A stretch of 10,634 nt of DNA, from contig JBBRBN010000102.1 of the NCBI GenBank assembly GCA_038205755.1, positions 1 to 10,634 of the forward strand, in the 5' to 3' direction. This stretch comes from JANNWF01 sp038205755 (lineage in GTDB: Bacteria; Pseudomonadota; Gammaproteobacteria; Xanthomonadales; Xanthomonadaceae). Position 1 is the first letter of the stretch; each line of letters begins with the position of its first letter. The notes beneath the pieces are model-generated. The model had not been told where the DNA came from. It ran no database searches and worked only from the letters and a program-made list of their open reading frames with translations. Position numbers and translations under genes: made by a program. Below, piece by piece: positions 1 to 7,467 of the stretch.

Positions 1-1627
1 CGACCGGCTTGAGCCGGCCCATCAGCGTCTCGCAGGCGGCCTTGATCGCCTGGCCATTGAGATCGGAGCCGCTGCTGGCGGCGGTGGCTGAGGTGTTGGG
101 CACCTTGTCCGTACTGGTCGGCATGCTGCGGATGCGCGCCAGGCTGACGCCCAGCACGCGGCTGGCGACGGCCAGCATCTTGGTGTGCAGACCCTGGCCC
201 ATCTCGGTGCCGCCGTGGTTCAGCTGCACGCTGCCGTCGGTGTAGATGTGGATCAGCGCGCCGGCCTGGTTGTACTCGGTCTTGTTGAATGAGATGCCGA
301 ACTTGACCGGCGTGATCGCCAGCCCGCGCTTGCGCACGGTGCTGCCGGCGTTGAACGCGGCGATCTGCGCGCGCCGGGCAACGAAGTCGCTGTCGTGCAG
401 CAGCTGCTGCCAGATGGCTGCGAGCGGGTTGTCGACCACCGGCTGGCCGTAGTGGGTGGTGTTGCGATCCACCCCGTCGACCGATGTCTGTTGGTACAGG
501 TTGCGCCCGCGCACGCTGTGTGCAGGCAGACCCAGATGGCGGGCGACGCGCTCCAGCACTTCCTCACCGACCAGCATGCCCTGCGGTCCACCAAAGCCGC
601 GGAAGGCGGTGTTGGAGGCGAGGTGGGTGCGGGCGATCAGCCCGCTGACCTCGATGTCGGGAATGAAGTAGGCGTTGTCGACGTGGACCATCGCGCGCAT
701 CAGCACGGGTGGCGACAGGTCGCAGCTCCAGCCGCCGTCGGCGACCAGTTCGACGCGCAGCGCCAGCAGCGTGCCCTGATCGTCAAACCCGACCTCGAAG
801 CGGGCCAGAAATGGGTGGCGCTTGCCGGTCATCTGCATGTCCAGCGCGCGGCTGAGCTTGATCCGCACCGGTCGACCGGTGCGCCAGGCTGCCAGCGCGG
901 CGATGGCCGCATACGGATTGGCCTGGGTTTCCTTGCCGCCAAAGCCCCCGCCCATGCGCAGGCAGCGGCACACCACTCGATTCGCCGGCACGCCGAGCAC
1001 GCGGGCGACGATGATCTGGGTCTCGGTCGGATGCTGGGTGGAGGCGGTGACGTGCACCGTGCCCTCGCCGTCGATCTCGACCCAGCTGGCCTGCGTTTCC
1101 AGATAGAAATGGTCCTGGCCACCGATGGCGAGTTCGCCGCTCAGGCGCTGCGGTGAGTGCTGCAGTGCGCTGGCCGCATCACCGCGCGCCACGCGTGCCG
1201 GCGGCAGATGGAAAGCGCCTTCGGCGATCGCCTGATCGATGCCCAACAGCGCCGGCAGCGGCGCGTAGACAACCTGCACGGCCGCAGCGGCGGCCTTCGC
1301 CAGCGCCTCGTCATCGGCCACCACCCATGCCACCGCGTGGCCGTGGAACATGGCCTCCAACGCGGGAATCAGCGGCTCGTCGTGCAGGATCGGGCCGGTA
1401 TCGTTTTCGCCGGGGATGTCGGCGGCGGTGAGCACGGCGTGCACGCCCGGCATGGCGCGGGCGGCGCTGGCGTCGACGCTGAGGATGCGGGCGTGGGCGT
1501 GCGGCGACTGCACCGGATACAGGCTCAGCATGCCGGTCGGCGGCCGCTGCTCGTCGGTGTAGATGGCACGCCCGGTGACATGACCGACGGCGCTCTCGTG
1601 GCGCAGGTGGATGGAGGCGGTGTTCAC
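1..1627 (-). CDS. xdhB: Xanthine dehydrogenase, molybdopterin-binding subunit XdhB (partial, C-terminus beyond left edge)
   Basis: This subunit oxidises hypoxanthine to xanthine and xanthine to urate at a molybdenum cofactor, passing electrons to XdhA; the enzyme is cytoplasmic. About 542 codons are present of a family length near 770-790, so roughly the last third is cut off. The fragment begins NTASIHLRHESAVGHVTGRA after a GTG start. Visible motifs are GGQDHFYLET (residues 169-178), TQHP with Q198, RMGGGFGGKE with E233, R311 in VLMRAMVHVDN, AFRGFGGPQG with R343, and HGGTEMGQGLHTKM. The E233-to-R311 and E233-to-R343 spacings equal those of bovine Glu802/Arg880/Arg912, so the substrate-binding Glu and Arg are in place and this is a purine hydroxylase rather than a generic aldehyde or CO dehydrogenase. 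The GTG start overlaps the xdhA stop (GTGA) with a GAGG ribosome site upstream, implying translational coupling. Confidence 0.96.
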   Translation of the reverse strand, partial: MNTASIHLRHESAVGHVTGRAIYTDEQRPPTGMLSLYPVQSPHAHARILSVDASAARAMPGVHAVLTAADIPGENDTGPILHDEPLIPALEAMFHGHAVAWVVADDEALAKAAAAAVQVVYAPLPALLGIDQAIAEGAFHLPPARVARGDAASALQHSPQRLSGELAIGGQDHFYLETQASWVEIDGEGTVHVTASTQHPTETQIIVARVLGVPANRVVCRCLRMGGGFGGKETQANPYAAIAALAAWRTGRPVRIKLSRALDMQMTGKRHPFLARFEVGFDDQGTLLALRVELVADGGWSCDLSPPVLMRAMVHVDNAYFIPDIEVSGLIARTHLASNTAFRGFGGPQGMLVGEEVLERVARHLGLPAHSVRGRNLYQQTSVDGVDRNTTHYGQPVVDNPLAAIWQQLLHDSDFVARRAQIAAFNAGSTVRKRGLAITPVKFGISFNKTEYNQAGALIHIYTDGSVQLNHGGTEMGQGLHTKMLAVASRVLGVSLARIRSMPTSTDKVPNTSATAASSGSDLNGQAIKAACETLMGRLKPV

Positions 1628-2997
1628 GCCTGCGCCTCGGCGGCGAAGCGCAGAAACAGGTTGGCGCACAGCGCGCGTCGGTAGTCGCGGCCGGCGCGGT
1701 GGTCGCTGAGCGGTTCGAACGCGTCGCGCAGCTGTTCGGCGGCCATTGCCAGTGTTGCCGAATCGAGCGGCCGACCGAGCAGAAAGGCCTCGGTGGCGCG
1801 GGCGCGCAGCGGAATCGCCGCCATGCCGCCGTAGGCGATGCGGATGTGCCGAATCCGGCCTTCCGCGTCAAGCGCCAGCGCAAACGTCGCCGCGACGATG
1901 CTGATGTCGTCGGTCTGTCGCTTGGCGACTTTGGCGGCGGCGCAGATCAGCGCCGGCTGGCGCGGCAGGGTTACCGCGACAATCAGCTCATCCGCCGCCC
2001 GCGCGGTCTTGCGGTAGTCGAGAAAGAAGTCCTCTGCGGCTACCTCGCGGCTACCGCCCGATCCACGCAGATGGATGGCCGCATCCAGCGCCAGCAGCAC
2101 CGGCAGCAGGTCGCCAATGGGTGACGCGCTGCCGAGGTTGCCGCCCAGCGTCGCGCGATTGCGTACCTGTCGGCCGGCGAACCACGGCAACATCTGGTCG
2201 AGTGCGGGGAACATGCCGTGCAGGTCGGTTTCCAGCTGTGACAGCGGCACGCCGGCGCCGATCCGCACCTGATCGGAATCGATCCGCAGTTCGCGCAGCG
2301 CGGCGATGCGATCAAGCGCAATGAGCTGCGGCGCGACCGGCTGTCCGTGGCTGAGGTTCACGCCAAGGTCGGTGCCGCCAGCAATCCATGCAGCGTCAGG
2401 GTGGGCGACCTTCAGGGCCAGTGCCTGGTCGATGTCGGTCGGACAGAAAAAATCGGCCAGCGCCGCCGACTCCAGCGGTGACCGCGACTGGGACCGCAGC
2501 GCGCTGAACTGATCGACGGGCGGCGGCTGCGCAGCGAGTTGGGCGGCGGCCAGGCGGATCGGCCCGTAGCCGGTGCAGCGGCACAGATTGCCCTCAATGG
2601 CGTGATCGCCCAGCTCGCCCTCGTACAGCGCGACGAACATGCTCATCACGAAGCCCGGCGTGCAGTAGCCGCACTGCGAGCCGGCGCTGTCGACCAGCGC
2701 CTGCTGCACCGGGTGCAGCAGGTCGCCCTCGGCCAGCGCTTCGACCGTGATCACCTCACGTCCGGGCAGTGCACCCATCGGTAGCAGACAGCTGTTGATT
2801 GCCTGCAGGCGGGCGTTTCCGGCGCCATCGGCTTCGACCAGAGCCACCGTGCAGGCACCGCAATCGCCGTCGGCGCAGCCTTCCTTGGTTCCGGTCAGGT
2901 GCTGGCGTTTGAGCCAGCGCAGCAGCGATTCGCGCGGGTCGGCGGTCCCCAGGGAGGTGGGCGCGCCGTTGAGAGTGAAGTAGGGGGGTGCTGGCAT
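1624..2997 (-). CDS. xdhA: Xanthine dehydrogenase, FeS/FAD small subunit XdhA
   Basis: This is the electron-transfer subunit: two [2Fe-2S] clusters carry electrons from the Moco of XdhB to FAD, and normally on to NAD+. The protein has 457 residues, usual for bacterial XdhA. The N-terminal ferredoxin-like domain has C41, C46, C49 and C70 (GCADGDCGACT, SCLLP). The helical domain has C109/C112 (CGYCTPGFVMS) and C139/C141 (GNLCRCTGY). The FAD-binding domain starts near residue 180, with AGGTDLGVNLSHG (206-218) and NRATLGGNLGSASPIGDLLP (280-299), and ends in a CO-dehydrogenase-flavoprotein C-terminal domain. All eight cluster cysteines are present, so the gene looks intact. The first in-frame ATG gives a start right at the domain. 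No Shine-Dalgarno is visible; a TAGTAT hexamer lies 6 bases before the ATG, compatible with a leaderless message. It lies immediately upstream of xdhB. Confidence 0.96.
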   Translation of the reverse strand: MPAPPYFTLNGAPTSLGTADPRESLLRWLKRQHLTGTKEGCADGDCGACTVALVEADGAGNARLQAINSCLLPMGALPGREVITVEALAEGDLLHPVQQALVDSAGSQCGYCTPGFVMSMFVALYEGELGDHAIEGNLCRCTGYGPIRLAAAQLAAQPPPVDQFSALRSQSRSPLESAALADFFCPTDIDQALALKVAHPDAAWIAGGTDLGVNLSHGQPVAPQLIALDRIAALRELRIDSDQVRIGAGVPLSQLETDLHGMFPALDQMLPWFAGRQVRNRATLGGNLGSASPIGDLLPVLLALDAAIHLRGSGGSREVAAEDFFLDYRKTARAADELIVAVTLPRQPALICAAAKVAKRQTDDISIVAATFALALDAEGRIRHIRIAYGGMAAIPLRARATEAFLLGRPLDSATLAMAAEQLRDAFEPLSDHRAGRDYRRALCANLFLRFAAEAQA

Positions 2998-3003
2998 GCC
3001 GGG

Positions 3004-3009
3004 ATACTA
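3004..3009 (-). promoter_or_regulatory. Possible -10 element for a leaderless xdhA transcript
   Basis: On the minus strand TAGTAT is followed by exactly six bases and then the xdhA ATG, so a start of transcription at or next to the A of ATG would be expected if this is a -10 box. No ribosome site precedes the ATG, which agrees with a leaderless message. The hexamer at the -35 distance (GCCAGC) is poor, so this is only a candidate. Confidence 0.3.
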
Positions 3010-3067
3010 GCGCAGGCGCTGTTCGGGCTGGCCGTGTTCGATGCAGAGGGATCGACAGGGAGGGCAT

Positions 3068-3088
3068 CGCGCCGAGCGGCGCGCCTAC
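3068..3088 (-). repeat. GTAG-headed REP-like hairpin (Lysobacterales type)
   Basis: Read on the minus strand, the tetranucleotide GTAG (3088-3085) and one G precede a 7-bp stem, CGCGCCG/CGGCGCG (3083-3077 with 3074-3068), followed by ATGCCCTCCC. A GTAG head next to a short GC-rich palindrome is the form of REP sequences reported from Stenotrophomonas and Xanthomonas (SMAG-type), which are linked to RAYT transposases. Assignment to that class is by resemblance only; no RAYT gene is in the window. Confidence 0.5.
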
Positions 3089-3128
3089 CGAAGCCGGCAC
3101 CCGGCGAGCGGGTGCCGGAGCGCCGCTC
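3074..3128. repeat. Nested inverted repeats between xdhA and the adenine deaminase gene
   Basis: An outer perfect 9-bp pair, GAGCGGCGC (3074-3082) and GCGCCGCTC (3120-3128), encloses an inner perfect 10-bp pair, CCGGCACCCG (3094-3103) and CGGGTGCCGG (3109-3118), with a 5-base loop. The outer left arm overlaps the REP-like hairpin at 3068-3088, so alternative folds are possible. There is no T-run, and both flanking genes point away, so a terminator for them is unlikely. A small mobile or REP-derived element (BIME-like), or an RNA structure in a leader, fits better. Confidence 0.65.
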
Positions 3129-3238
3129 TGCGCGATGGCCTGGCACCAACGCGCCGCCACCGCGCACACGCCTCTCCGGACTGTCGCGCCGCTCATGCTT
3201 CGGGCAGACTCCGGGCACTGCCTGATCCGGTGCGCCCG

Positions 3239-4273
3239 ATGACGCTGTCCGCTGACCAACTCCCCGACTTTCTGCGCGGCCTGCCCAAGGCCGAGCTGCA
3301 TATCCATATTGAAGGCTCACTGGAGCCCGAGCTGATCTTTGCGCTGGCTCGGCGCAACGGCGTGGCGCTGGCCTACCCGGACGTTACGTCACTGCGCGCC
3401 GCCTACGCCTTCAGCGACCTGCAGAGCTTTCTCGACATCTACTACGCCGGCGCCAGCGTGCTGCTGACCGAGGCCGATTTCTTCGACATGGCGTGGGCCT
3501 ACTTTCTGCGCGCCAAGGCCGACAACGTCCTGCACGCCGAGCTGTTTTTTGACCCGCAGACGCACACCGCGCGCGGCGTGCCGTTTGAGACCGTCATCAA
3601 CGGACTGCGGCGCGCCTGCGACCGGGCGCACAGCGCGCTTGGCCTGCGCGCCGAGCTGATTCTGTGCTTCCTGCGTCACCTGAGCGAAGCCGATGCGCTG
3701 GAGACCTTCGAGCAGGCGCGTCCGCATCTGGGCAAGTTCATCGGCGTGGGCCTCGACTCCAGCGAGCTCGGCCACCCGCCCGAGAAATTTGCGCAGGTCT
3801 TCGCGCAGGCGCGGCAGCTTGGATTGCGGATCGTTGCGCACGCCGGCGAGGAGGGCCCGCCGGCCTACATCTGGAGCGCGCTGGACGTGCTCGGGGCCGA
3901 GCGCATCGATCACGGCGTGCAGGCGCTGAAGGATCCGGCGCTGGTCAAACGGCTGGCCGAGCAGAGCATTCCGCTGACCGTCTGCCCGCTGTCCAACATC
4001 AAGCTGTGCGTGTTCAAGACGCTGGCCGATCACAATCTAAGGCAGCTGCTGGATGCCGGCCTCGTCGCCACGGTGAACTCGGACGATCCGGCCTACTTTG
4101 GCGGCTATCTCAACCAGAACTTCACCGAGACTTTCGCTGCGCTGGGTCTGGATGCCAGCCACGCAGCGACGCTGGCGCGCAACAGCTTCACGGCCAGCTT
4201 TGCTACCGGCGCTCAGAAGCGCGCCGATCTGGATCGGCTCGAGGCCTATCTCGATCACGCTGGCGTGCGCTGA
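3239..4273 (+). CDS. Adenine deaminase (adenosine deaminase superfamily)
   Basis: It hydrolyses adenine to hypoxanthine and ammonia, giving XdhAB its substrate. The protein has 344 residues. The zinc site is complete: H21 and H23 (ELHIHIEGS), H201 with catalytic E204 (VAHAGEEGPP), H225 (ERIDHGV), and D282/D283 (NSDDPAYFGGY). The segments LFFDPQTHT (102-110), VGLDSSELGHPPEKF (170-184) and SDDPAYFGGY are, from knowledge of the family, typical of the adenine-specific branch (yeast Aah1, Pseudomonas PA0148) rather than true adenosine deaminases, although automatic annotation often calls it add. The ATG at 3239 is chosen because homology begins at once (FLRGLPKAELHIH). The in-frame extension to 3041 crosses the inverted repeats and has no domain character. 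It is the first gene of a unit with uraH four bases downstream. No clear ribosome site is seen. Adenosine as substrate cannot be ruled out from sequence alone. Confidence 0.9.
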   Translation: MTLSADQLPDFLRGLPKAELHIHIEGSLEPELIFALARRNGVALAYPDVTSLRAAYAFSDLQSFLDIYYAGASVLLTEADFFDMAWAYFLRAKADNVLHAELFFDPQTHTARGVPFETVINGLRRACDRAHSALGLRAELILCFLRHLSEADALETFEQARPHLGKFIGVGLDSSELGHPPEKFAQVFAQARQLGLRIVAHAGEEGPPAYIWSALDVLGAERIDHGVQALKDPALVKRLAEQSIPLTVCPLSNIKLCVFKTLADHNLRQLLDAGLVATVNSDDPAYFGGYLNQNFTETFAALGLDASHAATLARNSFTASFATGAQKRADLDRLEAYLDHAGVR

Positions 4274-4277
4274 GCGC

Positions 4278-4631
4278 ATGGGCAAGCTGACCACCCACGT
4301 GCTCGATACCGCCCACGGCCGGCCGGGCGCCGGCATCGCCATCGAGCTGTTCCGCTGCAGCGTCGGCGCGCGCGAACTGCTCGGCCGCCACATCAGCAAC
4401 GCCGACGGCCGCTGCGACGCGCCCCTGCTGCAGGGCGATGCGCTGACGGCTGGCGTGTACGAGCTGGTGTTTGCCATCGGCGACTACTTCGCCGCCCTGG
4501 GCGTCGCCGTGCCGCAGCCGCGGTTTGTCGACCAGGTCGTGCTGCGCTTTGGCATCGCCGATGCCGACGCCCACTACCACGTGCCGCTGCTGGCCTCGCC
4601 CTACAGTTACTCGACCTATCGCGGCAGCTGA
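4278..4631 (+). CDS. uraH: 5-hydroxyisourate hydrolase (transthyretin-like HIUase)
   Basis: It hydrolyses 5-hydroxyisourate, the unstable product of urate oxidation, to OHCU (2-oxo-4-hydroxy-4-carboxy-5-ureidoimidazoline). The protein has 117 residues, normal for a single transthyretin-fold unit, which forms homotetramers. The N-terminal signature LTTHVLDTAHGRPG carries H7. R45 lies in NADGRCDAPL, H101 in YHVPLLASPYSYS, and the protein ends in YRGS (114-117), the C-terminal tetrapeptide that distinguishes HIUase from transthyretin. No signal peptide is visible, so it is probably cytoplasmic. It starts 4 bases after the adenine deaminase stop and ends 22 bases before puuD, so it is almost surely co-transcribed with both. 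No ribosome site is clear, suggesting coupled translation. Confidence 0.95.
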   Translation: MGKLTTHVLDTAHGRPGAGIAIELFRCSVGARELLGRHISNADGRCDAPLLQGDALTAGVYELVFAIGDYFAALGVAVPQPRFVDQVVLRFGIADADAHYHVPLLASPYSYSTYRGS

Positions 4632-4653
4632 TCGAGCGATTCTTCCGATCCCA

Positions 4654-5892
4654 ATGACTGACTACCTGATCGAAGCCGCCAGCCTTCTGCTGCGCTGGCT
4701 GCACCTGATTGCCGCTATTGCCTGGATCGGCGAGTCGTTCTATTTCGTGGCGCTGGACCGTGGGCTGAAGCCGGCCAAGGTGCCGGCGGTCGGGCTGCAC
4801 GGCGAGTCCTGGTCGGTGCACGGCGGCGGCTTTTACCTCAAGCAGAAATTTCTGCCGGCGCCGGCGCAGCTGCCGGAGGAGCTGCACTGGTCGAAGTGGA
4901 AGTCCTACACCACCTGGCTGTCAGGCTTTGCGCTGTTCGCCCTGCTGTACCTGCTGTCGCCGCAGCTGTACCTGATCGATCCTGCCGTGGCGGCACTGAC
5001 GCCGACCACCGCCGTGCTGCTGGCGCTGGCGTTTCCGCTGCTGGGCTGGCTGATTTACGACGGACTGTGCCGGGTGGTGGGCTTTCGCGACGAGCTGCTC
5101 GGGGTGCTGGTGGCCGTGCTGGTGCTGGCGGTGTGCTTTGCCGCCAGCCAGCTGTTCGCCGGCCGCGCCGCGTTTCTGTTGGCCGGCGCCACGCTGGCGA
5201 CGATCATGTCGGCCAATGTGTTCTTCGTGATCATTCCCGGCCAGCGGCGGATGGTCGCGGCGCTGACCTGCGGCTCCACGCCCAACCCGCTCGACGGTGC
5301 GCGCGGCAAGCAGCGGTCGGTGCACAACACCTACTTCACGCTGCCGGTGGTGTTCGCGATGCTGGTGACCCACTACGCGACCGCGTTTGCGCATCCGTGG
5401 AATTGGGCGGTGCTGGCGCTGTTCATGGCGGCCGGCGCGCTGATCCGGCAGTTCTTCGTGCTCTGGCACGGCGGCGGTCGCGCCTGGTGGCTGCTGGCTG
5501 CAGCCGCGGCGCTGCTGGTGGCGGTATTCGCATGGATGGCTCCCGCTCCGCGGGTGCCGGTCGCGGCAGCGGCACCCGCGCCGCCGGTCGGTGCTGCCTC
5601 ACCTGACGGGATGGCGGTTGCTGCTGACACCGCCAGCATCGTGGCGGTCATGGCCAGCCGCTGCGCCGCCTGTCATTCCGCCCGGCCCACCATGATGGCC
5701 AGCGCGCCCAACGGCTCGATGTTTGAGACGGCGGCGCAGGTCGAGGCGCAGGCGGCGCTGATCCATCGGCAGGTGGTCGAGCTGCGGATCATGCCGCCTG
5801 GCAATGTCTCCGGTCTGACCGATCCCGAGCGCGCGGCCATTGATCGCTGGTTCCGCGAGCGGTCAGTGGCGCCGATACCTCAGTCGCAGTAG
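4654..5892 (+). CDS. puuD: Membrane-bound urate oxidase PuuD with C-terminal cytochrome c domain
   Basis: It oxidises urate to 5-hydroxyisourate in the membrane and passes electrons to its own c-type heme and on to the respiratory chain, instead of making hydrogen peroxide as cofactor-free uricase does (known for the Agrobacterium PuuD). The protein has 412 residues. About eight hydrophobic segments can be seen, near 6-34, 85-104, 117-137, 147-169, 172-195, 228-247, 250-270 and 277-296, with family-like features HLIAAIAWIGESFYF (17-31) and LHGESWSVHGGGFYLKQKF (48-66). An Ala/Pro linker (297-325) leads to a cytochrome c domain with CAACH (337-341) and a likely axial Met in IMPPGN (M380). An even helix number puts both ends on one side; heme attachment requires the periplasm. 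The ATG at 4654 places the first helix at the N-terminus. Its last 13 bases overlap the end of allA on the other strand. Confidence 0.95.
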   Translation: MTDYLIEAASLLLRWLHLIAAIAWIGESFYFVALDRGLKPAKVPAVGLHGESWSVHGGGFYLKQKFLPAPAQLPEELHWSKWKSYTTWLSGFALFALLYLLSPQLYLIDPAVAALTPTTAVLLALAFPLLGWLIYDGLCRVVGFRDELLGVLVAVLVLAVCFAASQLFAGRAAFLLAGATLATIMSANVFFVIIPGQRRMVAALTCGSTPNPLDGARGKQRSVHNTYFTLPVVFAMLVTHYATAFAHPWNWAVLALFMAAGALIRQFFVLWHGGGRAWWLLAAAAALLVAVFAWMAPAPRVPVAAAAPAPPVGAASPDGMAVAADTASIVAVMASRCAACHSARPTMMASAPNGSMFETAAQVEAQAALIHRQVVELRIMPPGNVSGLTDPERAAIDRWFRERSVAPIPQSQ

Positions 5893-6404
5893 CCGAGGTC
5901 TGGCTGCTCCGGTTCCAGCAGATAGCTGACCGGAAGTCTCGCGACCTCGCAATTCTGCCCCTCACCGCCGCGGTCGATCACCAGAAAGTCGCTGATTGTC
6001 TCCAGCGCCAGCAGCGGGTGATGCCAAGTGCCGCGATGGAAGTTCACGCCCTGGCCTTCGCTGGCCAGAAACGCTCGCGGGCGCTGGTCCGGCCCCGCCG
6101 CCACCACGACCAGATAACGCAGCGCTGCCAGCGGCACGAAGGCCTGGCTGCCCAGCGGGTGGCGCTCCAGTTGGTGAATCGTGAACGGCATCGCGCGCGG
6201 TGTCGCCCGCACCAGGCTGATCAGCGCGTGGCCGTCCTGCGCAGCGCAATCGACCTTGCCCAGCGCGTGGAAGCGCTGCGCGGTGCCATCGTTGATGGGG
6301 AACACCCGGGTCGCGGCACTGGCCGCGATGACGTCGCCAAACGGGGCAAATGCGGCCGCTGTCAGCGCCTCAATGGTCAGCGAAGAGATCGCATCGCCGC
6401 TCAT
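5880..6404 (-). CDS. allA: Ureidoglycolate lyase AllA
   Basis: It splits (S)-ureidoglycolate, the product of allantoicase, into glyoxylate and urea, the last step of the route in this window. The protein has 174 residues, close to the family size (about 160-175). It shows the cupin-like AllA pattern: EALTAAAFAPFGDVI near the N-terminus, FHALGKVD (45-52), ERHPLGSQAFVPL (80-92) and GVNFHRGTWHHPLLAL (119-134), with histidines at 82, 123, 128 and 129 that probably form the metal/active-site region. The ATG at 6404 overlaps the alc stop as ATGA and gives the family N-terminus; longer in-frame extension runs inside alc and is not homologous. It is the last gene of the puuE-uraD-alc-allA unit and meets puuD tail to tail. 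Confidence 0.92.
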   Translation of the reverse strand: MSGDAISSLTIEALTAAAFAPFGDVIAASAATRVFPINDGTAQRFHALGKVDCAAQDGHALISLVRATPRAMPFTIHQLERHPLGSQAFVPLAALRYLVVVAAGPDQRPRAFLASEGQGVNFHRGTWHHPLLALETISDFLVIDRGGEGQNCEVARLPVSYLLEPEQPDLGYCD

Positions 6405-7411
6405 GCCGGCTGCCCGCGCAGCCGCAGTCGCGACACGCCGCCGTCGGGGAAAATGTTGAAGCGCACGTGGCTGACCGCGCCCAGCGGCACGATCTCGGTC
6501 CGGTAGTGATGCTGGTGGTGCATCTGCAGCGCCTGTTCCGACAGCAGGGTCGGCCAGAACATCGCCTGGGTGATCAGTGACTCCGGCGTGCCGCCGGTCA
6601 CCAACGCCGCCTGGATCGAACAACGGTCCGGATAGTTGCCCTTGAAGTGGGAGGTGTCGACCTCGATCGCTGCAATGCTGCCGGGGCGCGCCAGCGCGAT
6701 CAGACACCAGTCATTGCCGGGCTCGCGACGGCGGCGGGTTTCCCAGCCGTCGCCCATGTTGATGCCGCGACCGGGCAACAGCAGCGCGCTGGCCAGTCCG
6801 AAGTGCTCGTTGTTGGCCGCCACCACCTTGCCGCCGTTGAGTGCTGCAGCGAGGTCGAGCAGGCCGTCGCCATCCACCGCGGTCGGATCGAACTCTGGCT
6901 CGCCATAGGCGCGCAGCCGGGCGAGGCCGCCGTCGGGGTAAAGATTGACCCGCAGGTGGGTGACCACGCGGGTTGGCTCGACGGCGAAATAGTGGTGGCG
7001 ATTGCCGGCCAGATTCACCGACGGCAGCAGCGGCGACCAGTCGCTGCTGTCGTCGGCTTCGCCGTCGCTGACGCTGCAGGCATCCACCGATGCCGCCGGC
7101 GGAAAGTTGCCGGTGAAGTGACTGGTGTCGAGATCGAGCCCATGGATCCGGCCCGGCCGCGCCAGCCTGACGATGCACCAGTCGTGGCCGCACACCCGCT
7201 TGCGCCGGCTTTCCCAGCCGTCCATCCACTTGCCGTTATCGTCGTACTTGTCGGGGATGAACTGCGCCGGATCGGGATTGAGCATGCGCTCCTTCGCGGC
7301 GAAGAACTCGTCGCTGGCGCCGACCGCAAAGGCGCCGAGGCGCGAATCGGCGAGGTTCACACGGCGGCGGGTGAACTCCGGCGCATCGGGGTCAACGTTG
7401 GGACGGGCCAT
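6401..7411 (-). CDS. alc: Allantoicase
   Basis: It hydrolyses allantoate to (S)-ureidoglycolate and urea. The protein has 336 residues, the normal bacterial length. Two allantoicase domains are visible as an internal duplication: residues 63-104 (MDGWESRRKR, GHDWCIVRLARPG, DTSHFTGNFP) match 219-261 (GDGWETRRRR, GNDWCLIALARPG, DTSHFKGNYP), and THLRVNLYPDGGLARLRAYG (151-170) matches SHVRFNIFPDGGVSRLRLRG (314-333). Each domain has the jelly-roll fold known for the family, and the Asp/His/Arg residues of the conserved blocks are kept in both copies. The ATG at 7411 has a GAGAG ribosome site 8 bases upstream (7420-7424), the clearest one in this unit and consistent with the 56-base gap after uraD. 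The stop overlaps the allA start by four bases. Urea and ureidoglycolate formation via this gene means the ammonia-releasing AllC route is not used here. Confidence 0.96.
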   Translation of the reverse strand: MARPNVDPDAPEFTRRRVNLADSRLGAFAVGASDEFFAAKERMLNPDPAQFIPDKYDDNGKWMDGWESRRKRVCGHDWCIVRLARPGRIHGLDLDTSHFTGNFPPAASVDACSVSDGEADDSSDWSPLLPSVNLAGNRHHYFAVEPTRVVTHLRVNLYPDGGLARLRAYGEPEFDPTAVDGDGLLDLAAALNGGKVVAANNEHFGLASALLLPGRGINMGDGWETRRRREPGNDWCLIALARPGSIAAIEVDTSHFKGNYPDRCSIQAALVTGGTPESLITQAMFWPTLLSEQALQMHHQHHYRTEIVPLGAVSHVRFNIFPDGGVSRLRLRGQPA

Positions 7412-7419
7412 GCAGGTCG

Positions 7420-7424
7420 CTCTC
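7420..7424 (-). promoter_or_regulatory. Ribosome binding site of alc
   Basis: On the minus strand GAGAG lies 8 bases before the alc ATG. It stands out because the other downstream genes of this unit start inside or against the preceding stop codon and have no visible ribosome site. It supports the start at 7411. Confidence 0.5.
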
Positions 7425-7467
7425 GTTGGTCAGCGGGTGTAGGCGAGGGGTAATGCGTGTCGGCCGA

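Noticed and set aside
395..1156. A plus-strand open frame of 253 codons opposite xdhB
   Set aside because: It is the mirror of the Moco-subunit coding sequence, with no family motif; XdhB catalytic residues are intact on the minus strand.
3041..3238. N-terminal extension of the adenine deaminase from an upstream in-frame ATG
   Set aside because: The added 66 residues are Arg/Ala-rich, run through the inverted repeats, and lie outside the family; homology starts right after the ATG at 3239.
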